Source: Bacteroidales bacterium | Lineage (GTDB): Bacteria; Bacteroidota; Bacteroidia; Bacteroidales; WCHB1-69 | Assembly: GCA_016285145.1 (NCBI GenBank) | Contig: JAEEQE010000006.1 | Location: 1-64,000 of the forward strand | Direction of reading: 5' to 3' | DNA: 64,000 nt | Shown: one piece after another, positions 9,364 to 20,100 of the stretch | Position numbering within the stretch: position 1 is the stretch's first letter | How the letters are laid out: each line of letters begins with the position of its first letter | Program-made: the position numbers and the translations under genes | The notes under the pieces: generated by a model | The model's input: only the letters and a program-made list of their open reading frames with translations | Told to the model about the DNA's origin: nothing | Databases searched by the model: none

Positions 9364-9834
9364 TCAGTGATGATAGGGCTCTCCGTGCAGGATGGTAAAG
9401 GCACGATAGAGCTGTTCGGCAAAAATCAATCGTGTCATAATGTGGGGAAAGGTGAGTTTGGACAAAGCCGCCTGCGCATTGCCACGGGCATACACCTCTT
9501 CCGAAAATCCGTAAGCTCCGCCGATGACAAACACCAACGTTTTAAGCCCGTTATTAGCCTGTTGCTGGACAAACTGGGCGAAGGCTTTGGATGTAAACTC
9601 CTTGCCACGCTCATCCAACAATACGACAAAATCACCCGGCTCGATTTTTTTCAACAACAATTCACCCTCTTTACGTTTCTGTTCATCCTGCGACAACGAT
9701 TTGGTGTTTTTCAGATAAGGGATTGCTACCGGTTCGTAAACAGTATAGAACTGAATCTTCCGTGTGTATTGCCGAATAGCCTCGTCAAACACGTCCCCAT
9801 CAGATTTTCCGATCCACATCAACTTGATTTTCAT
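9364..9834 (-). CDS. rlmH: 23S rRNA (pseudouridine1915-N3)-methyltransferase
   Basis: At 156 residues the length is exactly typical. The SPOUT methyltransferase features are clear: MKIKLMWIGKSD at the start, LLDERGKEFTSKAFAQ and VFVIGGAYGFSEEV for the knot and SAM loop, and a C-terminal LSKLTFPHIMTRLIFAEQLY with the closing HGEPYHH. RlmH methylates pseudouridine 1915 in helix 69 of assembled 70S ribosomes. It stands alone behind its own promoter and downstream of the gap terminator. Confidence 0.96.
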   Translation of the reverse strand: MKIKLMWIGKSDGDVFDEAIRQYTRKIQFYTVYEPVAIPYLKNTKSLSQDEQKRKEGELLLKKIEPGDFVVLLDERGKEFTSKAFAQFVQQQANNGLKTLVFVIGGAYGFSEEVYARGNAQAALSKLTFPHIMTRLIFAEQLYRAFTILHGEPYHH

Positions 9835-9877
9835 CGTTATTTAATGTCGTAATTATAATTGTCGTGTTATGGAACTG

Positions 9878-9885
9878 CAAAAGTA
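9878..9885 (-). promoter_or_regulatory. Promoter -7 element for rlmH
   Basis: The minus strand reads TACTTTTG followed by CAG, 43 bases upstream of the rlmH ATG; a full TAnnTTTG match. Confidence 0.6.
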
Positions 9886-9920
9886 GTCAAATTCTCAAAA
9901 CGAGAAAGAAATCAACAGAT

Positions 9921-9952
9921 AAAAAAAGAGAATGACCACAGAAGTCATTCTC
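9921..9952 (-). terminator. Terminator of gap (also a good stem on the other strand)
   Basis: Perfect 9-bp stem GAGAATGAC/GTCATTCTC with a 7-base loop at 9928-9952. Runs of T follow on both strands, seven on the minus strand. It lies just downstream of gap and upstream of the rlmH promoter. Confidence 0.88.
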
Positions 9953-10012
9953 TTTTTTGTGTGTGGGAAGAATCTTAGAATGTATATTCCTTGTTCTTAC
10001 GTGTTGACAGGT

Positions 10013-11092
<1,080 letters not shown>

Positions 11093-11136
11093 TTATCGGA
11101 ATTATACAAAACAATTTGGACAAGAGAAAAAAACCA

Positions 11137-12357
11137 CTATTCGTATCTCAACGCGCTTATCGGATCCATGTTGGCAGCCTTCTTCGCGGGATACCAGCCG
11201 AAGAAGATACCGGTGAGAGCACAGACCAGGAACGAGCCCAAAATGGCCATCTCGCTCACCACGTATGGCATGTGCATCAACTTGGAGGCCACATACGCGA
11301 TAACCAGCCCCAAAATGATGCCGATGATGCCTCCTATCAAGCTCAGGATCACACTTTCGCACAAGAACTGCAGCATGATGTCGCGGTTGTGCGCCCCGAT
11401 GGCCATGCGCAAACCGATCTCTTTCGTTCTCTCTGTCACCGTGACATACATGATATTCATAATGCCAATACCGCCCACCACTAACGAGATGGAGGCGATA
11501 GCGGCCAACAGTGTGGTCATCAAACCCGTAACGGAACTGATGGTGGACACCAACTCCTCCTGCGTGCGGATGTCGAAGTCGTCCTCGGTACCGCTCTTGA
11601 TGCCGTGGTTGCTACGCAGAATGTACGTGATTTCCGTGGCGGCCAATTCCGACTCCTCCTCGGAGGTGGCCGATGCGAATATCATATTGAAATAGGTGAT
11701 GCCCAAAAAACGCTTCTGTATCGTAGTGTAGGGTGCCAGCACAATGTCATCCTGGTCGTCGCCCATGCCACTCTGGCCCTTGGAAGCCAACACACCGATA
11801 ACCGTCATCGGAATGGAACCGAAACGGATGGACTTGCCTATGGGATCCTCGCCGTTGGTGAACAACTCTTTCACCACCGTCTGTCCGATGACACACACTT
11901 TGCTATAGCGTTTCACATCCTCATCGGTGAACATCACGCCCTCTTGCAACTCATATTTCCGGATGTCCAGATAGGTGGCGGACACGCCGTTGATGGAACA
12001 GCTGTGATTGTTGTTGCCGTAAATCAGCTGCTTGCTGGTGCTCACATTCGGCGAGACAGCCGCCACATAGCGGGTGTTTTTCGACAGCGACTCCAAATCC
12101 CTGTTGTCCAACGATTTTGATGATGACATTCCCATATCCACACCGCCTCTGCGCTGACGCGCGGGCATGATCATGATCATGTTGGAGCCCATGGAGGAGA
12201 GTTCGGATTTCACACTCTGCGTGGAGGCCTGCCCGATGCTGACCATGGCGATGACGGAGGCGATGCCGATGATGATGCCCAGCATGGTGAGCGCCGTCCG
12301 CATCTTGTTGCGGAACAGGGATTGTATGGCTATTTTGATAAGGTTTCCGATATTCAT
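11137..12357 (-). CDS. MacB-type ABC transporter permease, 406 aa
   Basis: The order of parts matches MacB/FtsX-like permeases that are separate from their ATPase. A cytoplasmic start and first membrane helix (NKMRTALTMLGIIIGIASVI) lead into a large periplasmic domain of about residues 45-270. Three C-terminal helices follow around 285-395, with the GGIGIMNIMYVTVTERTKEI signature and an EIGLRMAIGA coupling motif. The family works by mechanotransmission with a MacA adaptor and a TolC channel, exporting peptides, toxins or drugs. It is the last gene of the efflux operon, two bases after the ATPase. Substrate unknown. Confidence 0.92.
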   Translation of the reverse strand: MNIGNLIKIAIQSLFRNKMRTALTMLGIIIGIASVIAMVSIGQASTQSVKSELSSMGSNMIMIMPARQRRGGVDMGMSSSKSLDNRDLESLSKNTRYVAAVSPNVSTSKQLIYGNNNHSCSINGVSATYLDIRKYELQEGVMFTDEDVKRYSKVCVIGQTVVKELFTNGEDPIGKSIRFGSIPMTVIGVLASKGQSGMGDDQDDIVLAPYTTIQKRFLGITYFNMIFASATSEEESELAATEITYILRSNHGIKSGTEDDFDIRTQEELVSTISSVTGLMTTLLAAIASISLVVGGIGIMNIMYVTVTERTKEIGLRMAIGAHNRDIMLQFLCESVILSLIGGIIGIILGLVIAYVASKLMHMPYVVSEMAILGSFLVCALTGIFFGWYPAKKAANMDPISALRYE

Positions 12358-12359
12358 GA

Positions 12360-13103
12360 CTAATCTTCTTTTTGAAGGTTGATGGCGGCCAGCGCCTCTG
12401 CTGCCGACTGTGTGTCAATAGGCGCGTCTTCAATAATCTGTCCGTCGCGCAGCTTGATTTTACGCGTGGTGAAAGTGGCAATGTCGGGCTCGTGCGTGAC
12501 GAACGCGATGGTCTTGCCCTGTTCGTGCAGGTCCTGAAACAGGCTCATGATCTCATAGGAGGTTCGCGTGTCGAGGTTGCCGGTGGCCTCGTCGGCCAAG
12601 AGGATGACGGGGTCGTTGACAAGGGCGCGTGCGATGGCCACACGCTGCTGCTGACCGCCGGAAAGCTGGTTGGGCATGTGCTCCAGACGATGCTCCAGAC
12701 CCACTAACTTGAGGGCCGCCTCCGCACGCTCGCGCCGCTCCTTGGCCGGCACATCATTGTTATAGAACAACGGCAACTCCACATTCTCGATGGCCGTAGT
12801 GCGTGCCAGCAGATTATAGTTTTGAAAAACAAAACCGATCTTCCGGTTGCGCAAAGTGGACAACTCGTTTTTGCTCAGACTTTTAATAGAAACCCCGTCA
12901 ATGATATAATCACCGGCACTGGGTGTATCCAAACAACCCAGGATGTTGAGCAACGTGGACTTGCCCGAGCCACTCGTGCCCATAATGCTCACGAACTCGC
13001 CTTCCGTGATAGTGAACGACACGCCCCGCAAGGCGTGTACATCCTCGCTGCCCACGCGAAATACGCGCTCTAACTTCTCCACTTTCAATATGTCTTTTGC
13101 CAT
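12360..13103 (-). CDS. ABC transporter ATP-binding protein, MacB/LolD type, 247 aa
   Basis: All nucleotide-binding motifs are visible: Walker A GTSGSGKST, the signature LSGGQQQR, Walker B VILLADEAT and the switch histidine in VTHEPD. The sequence around HALRGVSFTITEGEFVSIMG is typical of the LolD/MacB/FtsE branch. It powers the permease encoded two bases downstream and lies two bases after the adaptor gene, so the genes are tightly translated together. The C-terminal tail (residues 225-247) is an extra charged stretch. Confidence 0.93.
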   Translation of the reverse strand: MAKDILKVEKLERVFRVGSEDVHALRGVSFTITEGEFVSIMGTSGSGKSTLLNILGCLDTPSAGDYIIDGVSIKSLSKNELSTLRNRKIGFVFQNYNLLARTTAIENVELPLFYNNDVPAKERRERAEAALKLVGLEHRLEHMPNQLSGGQQQRVAIARALVNDPVILLADEATGNLDTRTSYEIMSLFQDLHEQGKTIAFVTHEPDIATFTTRKIKLRDGQIIEDAPIDTQSAAEALAAINLQKED

Positions 13104-13105
13104 AA

Positions 13106-14350
13106 CTATCTCTTCTTTCGCTCCGGTCTGCCCGGCATAAACGGATTGTTAGCCCCCTCTTTGCCTTTGCCCGACGGCATACCCTCCATGGCTTCGCTGA
13201 CACTGGTCACCACCTCTTCTCCGTCGCGCAAACCATCGGTTATCAATGTTTTAACCCCATTGTTCAACCCCACCCCCACACTTCTCTGCTCATAGCTTTT
13301 CTCGCCTTTCTTCACCCAAATGGTCTTTCTGGTAATGTCCTTCAGTCCCTGGGCCAACTCCTCATTGTTTTTGTATAAAAGCTGGAATGAATATCCTTTT
13401 TTCTCAAATTGTTTCATTATTGTAGGATCAATAGTGGAATACAAAGCCGTCATTGGGATGCAGATGCCGCTCTCCTTCTTGGTGGTGATGGTCACGCTGG
13501 CGGTCATGCCGGGGAAAAGCTTGGTTTCCGGATTGGGTGCATTGATGATGACCGTGTAGGTGACCACGTTGGCGGTGACGGTCGGGTTGATACGCACCTC
13601 CTTGACAGTGCCGCTGAAGACATCGTCCGGGAAGGCGTCCACGGTGAACGTCACGGGCTGGCCGGCCTTCACCTCGCCGATGTCAGCCTCATCCACCTTG
13701 GCCTCCACCTGCATCTGCGTCAGGTCGTTGGCAATGGTGAACAGGGTGGGCGTGTTGAACGAGGAGGCCACCGTCTGGCCCTCCTCCACGGCCTTGTCCA
13801 TGATCACGCCGTCAATGGGCGAGTAGATGGTGGCATATGACAGGTTGGTTTGCGCACGCGACAAGTCCGACTGGGCCGTCTTCAGCTGGTTCTTGGCCAG
13901 ATTCAAGGAGTTGACCGCCGACTCGTACGCTTCTTGTGTGGCGGCCTTGTTGTCGTACAATGCCTTCACACGGTCAAACTGCTGTTGTGCCAGCGTCAGA
14001 TTGCTTTGGGCGTTCGACACGCTGGTCTTCGCCTGCGTGAGTTGCTCGTTGAGGTTGGAGCGGTCCAACTCGGCCAACAGCTGGCCCTTTTTCACTACAG
14101 AGTTGAAATCCACGTAGATGCGCTCCACAATACCAGACACCTGAGTACCCACATCCACCTTATAGACGGGTTGCAGCTCGCCGGTGGCCGTCACCGTCAC
14201 CTCGATGCTGTCGATGGCGCTCCGCATCGTGTTGATCTGCATCTCGGTATGCTTGCCTTTCTTATGCGCAAAAAACATGATCACCGCAATCAACACAACC
14301 GCCGCGATGATGATTATCCATATTGCCTTTTTTGATAGTTTTGATGACAT
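13106..14350 (-). CDS. MacA-type periplasmic adaptor (membrane fusion protein), 414 aa
   Basis: An N-terminal membrane helix (residues 9-28) anchors the protein. The lipoyl-like half-motif GTQVSGIVERIYVDFNSVVKKGQLLAELD is followed by a long alpha-helical hairpin (about 100-190, repeated Q/A/N heptads). The second lipoyl half (ATIYSPIDGVIMDKAVEEGQ) and the beta-barrel domain come next. The tail is Gly/Pro/Lys-rich. Adaptors of this family link an inner-membrane ABC permease to a TolC channel. The gene lies between the tolC-like gene and the ATPase, which supports that role. Confidence 0.92.
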   Translation of the reverse strand: MSSKLSKKAIWIIIIAAVVLIAVIMFFAHKKGKHTEMQINTMRSAIDSIEVTVTATGELQPVYKVDVGTQVSGIVERIYVDFNSVVKKGQLLAELDRSNLNEQLTQAKTSVSNAQSNLTLAQQQFDRVKALYDNKAATQEAYESAVNSLNLAKNQLKTAQSDLSRAQTNLSYATIYSPIDGVIMDKAVEEGQTVASSFNTPTLFTIANDLTQMQVEAKVDEADIGEVKAGQPVTFTVDAFPDDVFSGTVKEVRINPTVTANVVTYTVIINAPNPETKLFPGMTASVTITTKKESGICIPMTALYSTIDPTIMKQFEKKGYSFQLLYKNNEELAQGLKDITRKTIWVKKGEKSYEQRSVGVGLNNGVKTLITDGLRDGEEVVTSVSEAMEGMPSGKGKEGANNPFMPGRPERKKR

Positions 14351-14409
14351 ATTTTTGTAGTTTGTTAATATTGGACTTTTTATACTTTATCACTTCCCCA
14401 CTCTCATCC

Positions 14410-15741
14410 TCACAACTTCACCGGCAACCCCATCATCACATCCAGAATCTTGCGTTCCAGCACGAAAGAGTATTTGGCCTGCATGTATTTGTTGAGCTGA
14501 TTGAGGTAGTTGGTCTGCTGCTGGATAAGGTCCACCGCCGTGACGGAACCGTACTTGAACTTGACGCTGTAGGCGTTGTAGTTGGCCTCGTAGGCATCCT
14601 TCTGCGCCTCAGCCACGCGATAGTCATTCTGCGCGGAAAGCACATCAAGATAATACTGCTGCAGTTCACGCCCCACCTGATATTCAGTTTCCTTCTGGCT
14701 CAACTCGGCCTGCTGCACACGAAGTTCGGCAAGCTGTACATTATGGCGCACAGAGCTCCTCTGATATATGGGAATGCTGAGGTTGAGCCCGATGTTTTCA
14801 CCCAAACCATGCCAGAGTTGCGTACCCCAACTCAGATTTTCGGACAGATTGTTGTTGTTATAGCCCGTGCTGATACCGGCGTTGAGCGACAGGCTCGGAT
14901 AATAGTTGGCCTTCCTCAGCTTCACATCGTACTGAGCATCGGTGACGTCGTTCTCTTTCAGCTTCAGTTCCGGGAGGTAGTTCATCGATTTGGTCATCAT
15001 CTCCTGCATTTGCGGGACCTCCAGATTTTTGAAGAGCGTGGCGCTGTCGGGACGCACAATATGGATGTCAGCATTGGGATTGATGGCTAACAAATTCTTA
15101 AGGGTGAGGTAGTTGTTTTGGATGTTGATTTTGGTGTTTTCAATATTGTAAAGGTCGGAGGTGTGCTGGGCCTGCAGCATCTTGTACTCGCTTTCCAGAA
15201 TTTTGCCCACCTTGAACTGCTGTTCGCCCTGCTCCATCTGCTCCTTGCTGCTCTTCAACACTTCCTGCTGATACTCCAGCAGATCCTCATTCATCATGAT
15301 GTTCAAAAAAGCTTGGATGATGGAAACACGGATGTTGTTTTTCTTTTGTTCCAGTTCCAATTCCGACTGTTCCACTTGCAACTTGCTTTGTTTTATGGAA
15401 TTATAATTGCTGAGGCCGTTAAACAGCGTCATCCCCGCACTGATGCCGTAGTTGCCGTTCCAAGAAACCGACTTTTGGTAATGGTTGGTGCCCAAACCTT
15501 GGGAAACGGATGCGGAAACAGACGGAGCGATGTTCTCCTTGGCCTGCTTGAGATTGATTTCCGAAGATTGGATGTTCAAGCCATACGTCTGGAGCGTGTA
15601 ATTGTTCTCCTCGGCATACCGGATACACTCTTCCAAAGAAAACCGCATCGGATTCGAAGTCGTTGATGTAGAATTATTTTGGGAAAAGGAGAATGGTATC
15701 AATCCCAGTAAAAGAATGTTTAATATAAAAATGTTTTTCAT
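14410..15741 (-). CDS. TolC-family outer membrane efflux protein, 443 aa
   Basis: The chosen start MKNIFILNILLLGLIPFSFS is a clean signal peptide. The mature part shows the two-repeat TolC pattern of long amphipathic helices with the typical openings SLEECIRYAEENNY and SLNAGISTGYN, ending LDVMMGLPVKL. TolC proteins trimerise into an outer-membrane barrel with a periplasmic alpha tunnel. The gene is the first of the four-gene efflux operon; 59 bases separate it from the adaptor. I found no clear -7 element upstream, so its promoter is unresolved. Confidence 0.92.
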   Translation of the reverse strand: MKNIFILNILLLGLIPFSFSQNNSTSTTSNPMRFSLEECIRYAEENNYTLQTYGLNIQSSEINLKQAKENIAPSVSASVSQGLGTNHYQKSVSWNGNYGISAGMTLFNGLSNYNSIKQSKLQVEQSELELEQKKNNIRVSIIQAFLNIMMNEDLLEYQQEVLKSSKEQMEQGEQQFKVGKILESEYKMLQAQHTSDLYNIENTKINIQNNYLTLKNLLAINPNADIHIVRPDSATLFKNLEVPQMQEMMTKSMNYLPELKLKENDVTDAQYDVKLRKANYYPSLSLNAGISTGYNNNNLSENLSWGTQLWHGLGENIGLNLSIPIYQRSSVRHNVQLAELRVQQAELSQKETEYQVGRELQQYYLDVLSAQNDYRVAEAQKDAYEANYNAYSVKFKYGSVTAVDLIQQQTNYLNQLNKYMQAKYSFVLERKILDVMMGLPVKL

Positions 15742-16037
15742 CTTTGAAAAAAAAGAAAAAAGATTAAATATTTGGACCAAGGTTTAAAAGACGATGATTT
15801 TTTTCATCATAATATTTCTTCATATAAGGCTTGATTTTTAAACAAAAAAATCTTTCTTTTGCATACTAAAAATGAGAAAAAAAGGTTTTACCAAATCGTT
15901 CGGAATTGGGATGTCGGAAAGATGTCAAGTACCAATGACACATATAATTACAGCCAACATGTAACAATGGCACTTGAAACTACGACTACCATTGGTCTTT
16001 GTTTGGATTTTATGCCTTTGATATAATTGTGCTTGAT
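15742..16037. other. Divergent intergenic region between the efflux operon and gldB
   Basis: About 296 AT-rich bases with no gene. I see no convincing TAnnTTTG element on either strand. There is an imperfect inverted repeat at 15926-15937 and 15990-16001 (CAAGTACCAATG against CATTGGTCTTTG, 10 of 12 paired) that could be an operator. No other structure stands out. Confidence 0.4.
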
Positions 16038-17060
16038 ATGAGAAAAGTCTGTTTTGTATTGTCTGTTTTGCTGATTTTATGTTCAGCCTGTCATAAAAAA
16101 GAAAAAGTAGCCACGCCCACGCTCACCAAAACGCAGGAAACGAAGGTCAAGGAGGTGAAAGTTAGCATCAAGCGGTATGAGCAGGCGCTTTTCGAATTGG
16201 ATGCCAACAAATTGGCCGAAGGGATGGAATCGCTTTACGGTCAATATCCCGACAACCTCGTCTCCAACGGATGCTGGAAGAACCCGCAGATGATAGCCGC
16301 CCTGAAGGGTTATCTTTCCGACCCCACTATCCGGGATTTGTACAAGGAGGTGCAGAAGCAGTACCCTAACACCGACGACCTCAACCGCGAGCTCACCGCC
16401 GCTTTCAAACAGTACCTCAAGCACTTTCCCGATGCCGTCATTCCCAATGTCTATACGTTGATTCCCGGTATGGATTTTTCCACCCCAGCTGTGTTCGGCT
16501 ATGAGGACAACCTGTTTATCTGCTTAGACATGTATTTAGGCAAGGACTGCAAATATTACGCATTGGCCGGGATGCCGAAGTTCATCGCTGCCCGCTGCGA
16601 CCGGAAATACATGGCCACCGACTGCTTCTCACAGGGAATATGCTACCGTCATCTGCCCGACAAAACGCCCGTTTCCGCGTTGGACAACATGATTGAGGCC
16701 GGCAAAAAACTCTTTTTCACCCAAACCATCTTCCCGGAAAAAGCGGAGAAAGACATCATCAAATACAGTGAAGATCATTACCAATGGGCGAAAAAGCATG
16801 AGGCCGCCGTATGGCAGTATCTGATAGAGAAAAACATGCTTTACTCCAAGGATGAGGATGTCATCCGCCGGCTGATTGACGAGACCCCGTTCACCCGCGA
16901 CTTCGGCAATGACTCGCCCGGCAGGATGGGCTGCTACATGGGCTGGCGCATCGTGCAAAGTTACATGCAGAACCATCCGGAAACCACCCTTGCCGAGCTA
17001 ATGGCGAACACCAAATCGCAGGAAATACTAACCAATTCCGGGTACAAACCAAAATTTTAA
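16038..17060 (+). CDS. gldB: GldB-like gliding-motility lipoprotein, 340 aa
   Basis: The start MRKVCFVLSVLLILCSAC has a good lipobox with Cys18; an earlier in-frame ATG at 15999 would spoil the signal peptide. The mature protein has the DUF2268-like features of GldB: YGQYPDNLVSNGCWKNP, VYTLIPGMDFSTPAVFGYEDN, and a C-terminal GRMGCYMGWRIVQSYM followed by LTNSGYKPKF. In Flavobacterium GldB is needed for gliding and T9SS-linked surface motility, but homologues also occur in non-gliding Bacteroidales. It sits just upstream of T9SS substrates. The role here is inferred from family. Confidence 0.78.
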   Translation: MRKVCFVLSVLLILCSACHKKEKVATPTLTKTQETKVKEVKVSIKRYEQALFELDANKLAEGMESLYGQYPDNLVSNGCWKNPQMIAALKGYLSDPTIRDLYKEVQKQYPNTDDLNRELTAAFKQYLKHFPDAVIPNVYTLIPGMDFSTPAVFGYEDNLFICLDMYLGKDCKYYALAGMPKFIAARCDRKYMATDCFSQGICYRHLPDKTPVSALDNMIEAGKKLFFTQTIFPEKAEKDIIKYSEDHYQWAKKHEAAVWQYLIEKNMLYSKDEDVIRRLIDETPFTRDFGNDSPGRMGCYMGWRIVQSYMQNHPETTLAELMANTKSQEILTNSGYKPKF

Positions 17061-17087
17061 GACGCCCTACCACAGAGATTATTTTTG

Positions 17088-17095
17088 TATCTTTG
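17088..17095 (+). promoter_or_regulatory. Promoter -7 element for the 2480-aa secreted protein
   Basis: TATCTTTG followed by CCCGCG, 42 bases before the ATG at 17138; a full consensus match. Confidence 0.65.
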
Positions 17096-17137
17096 CCCGC
17101 GTCTTTTCAATGTTGAAAAACCTAAATCTTTCTTATT

Positions 17138-20100
17138 ATGAAAAAGCATCTTGTAATTCTAACTCTCTTGTTCTCAGTTTGTTTTGGCTTAAAAGCCCAA
17201 AACTGCGATGCTCCAACTAACGTAACGGTCACAGGCACCAGCGACCATTCCACACATATCACATGGAATTATCCGGGTTCTTCCTCCCGACTGTTGTTAT
17301 ACAACAACGCCAACTTCATCAACCTGCCTGGGGAGGGTTATCAGGGTGCGGATGTGAGCAGCCTGTATGCCGGGCAATCCTCATTGGGTAAAAACGCCAC
17401 GTCGCCGGGATTCGCCATCGCCGACGACTTCACGCTGACGCAGGATGCCCAAATCACCTCCATCGACTTTTTCGCCTACGTGGAAAACGCGTCCATCACC
17501 AGCTCGCCCATCACGTATGTACTGGTGAAGTTCTACAACCAGTTGCCTGTCAACAGCCAGACAACGCCGGTGTGGACCTCCACGCAGCAGGCCCCGATCT
17601 CCTGCGATTGGACAGGGGCCTACCGCACAGAAGACATCATCTACTATACGAACCATCACCTGGACAACATCCGGCCTATCTTCCAGGTCAAGGCCAACGT
17701 GAACGCCAGCCTGCCTGCCGGTCATTACTGGGTGTCGGTATCTTTTGTCGGGGCCAACACCAACGAAGTGTATGGAATCCCCTTGGTGGATGCCAACCAC
17801 GTGACCACTGGCGACGCCCTTACCTTCAATTCCACAGACGGCACCTGGGGCCCTTGGACAGATGACGCCTCCCACGAGCAGATGGGTATGCCTATGCGCA
17901 TTTTCGGCTATTTCGCCAATGACGGCCTTACAGGCTTCAATGTCTATCGTAATGGCACACAGGTGAATACACAATTGGTAGAAACGCCCTACTACGATGA
18001 TGTGGACACCAGCATGACGGCCCTGACCCAATACTGCTACACGGTGAAAGCCGTTTATTCATCTTGCACATCCCCTGCATCGGCCAGCGGCTGCGGCAGT
18101 ACCACAGCCGACCCGTGCTTCGTTTCCACGCTGCCCTATACGGAGAACTTCGACGACTATGGCTATGGCGACAATGTCTTTCCCAACTGCTGGCGCGGGC
18201 TTACCAGTTTTTTGGGTAGTGTCAATCTGCCTTGCATCCAACCGCCAACCGCTGCCACATCCTATGCGTTGAGGCTTTATGCCAGCTCGGTAGAACAGAA
18301 CTATGCGGTGGCTCCGAAAATCAACACGCAGGATGTGCAACTCAGCGACATCGTAATGTATTTCAAAGCCTACAAGACTTCGGGCAATGCCTCCGCCCAG
18401 TTGGTGGTAGGCTCCGTAACCGACCCTGACGACTACTTTTCCTTTTCCCCCATCGACACCATCACGCCATCGGCAACCGGCGTTTTCGAGGATTTCTACT
18501 ATGAGCTGTCGCAATACACCGGATTGAGCGACTATATCGCCTTCCGGGCTTTAAACGCCCCCATTTTCATTGATGAATTCAATTTCTTACCCGTGGCCTG
18601 CATGCACCCGTCCAACCTCAGCATTGCGGAGGTGGGTTCAGATTATGTCACAATAGGCTGGCACGCCTTCCAGGGCACAGCCCCATTCACTGTCCAGTAC
18701 AAGCAATCCTCGGAGGGCGGCTGGAACACGGTGACCGGCGTTTTGGATACGACCTTCACCATTTACGGTCTGTCGGTGTTGGAAAACTATTCGTTTGATG
18801 TCATCGTCCGCTCCGAGTGCGCCACCGCCGACAACAGCATCTCCAAAACCTTTACTTTCTCGACTACCTGCCAGGTGTCAAGCGTGCCCTATATGGAGAA
18901 TTTCGACGACTTCTACGCTCCGGCCAATGCGGGGTTTGTCGTCCCTGACTGCTGGTCGAAAGCCAATTCCGGCGGCGACAACTACGGTTATCCATACGTA
19001 GGCACATCCGGACAGGCCAACAGTTACTCTTTGCGGAGAAACCTCTGTTTCCAGAGCAAGCCTATCGGACAAACGGGCCAAGGCAACAATTTCGCTGTAC
19101 TACCCACACTGGATGCACCCCTCAGCACCCTGACGCTGCGATTCTATTGTTATACCAGTTTAGCCGACAATCTAAGTACAATGGCGGTAGGTATTGTGAC
19201 CAACATCACCGACAAGACCTCCATCATGAACAGTTTCACCCCCATCGATACAGTCCATTTCCTGAAAGGTGGTCATTTCTATGAGGTTCCTCTTTCCAAC
19301 TATTATGGTACCGGCCATCTTGCCTTGGTGGGCTTGAAAATCGATTCGTTAACCAATAATTTCTGTGTGGACAATGTGGAGGTTTATCCCAGCACTTATA
19401 CCTGTTATCATCCTGAAAATATCCGCTATGTGGGCGGCACACCCACTTCCATCAAGGTTTGTTGGACCCCCTGGAATACAGCTTCCACCTCCTATACGTT
19501 AGCTTACAAATCGGTGGATGACTATGTATGGACGGAAATCCCCAACCTCACCGATACATTCTATAATGTGATAGGTCTGCTTGACGGCACCCAATATGAG
19601 TTCAAGGTAAAAGCCCATTGCCAGGGCGGCAGCAGTGCCTACTCTTTTGCGGAGAAATTCAAAACCCGCTGTTTCAATTCTGTCTTTATCCCTTATAGTA
19701 ATGACTTTGAAGGGGATAATCCACTGGAATGCTGGTCCATCATCTCCAAACTCTACACGGCTCCCGGCATAAACAGCACCTCCTCGCAAAGTCACTCTAC
19801 AAGCCACAACTTGAATATCCCCTGCAATTACACGTGGGTAGCTACACCGGCCATCGCGGCTCCTATCCAGGATCTGACCATGAGTTTCTATGCGGCCCGC
19901 TCCTCTTCCGCATCTTATTGCGGCGATTTGGAAATTGGTGTCTCCAACGATCCTATGGACACCTCCGATTTCGAATGGGTATCCACCATAAATGTTGCTG
20001 CTACCAACACCTATTATCTTGAAGAGGTCAATTTTTCCGGCGTGTCCAATATGGGAACAAACAAGTATATTGTCTTCCGCATCCGCCATGCAGCCGCCAG

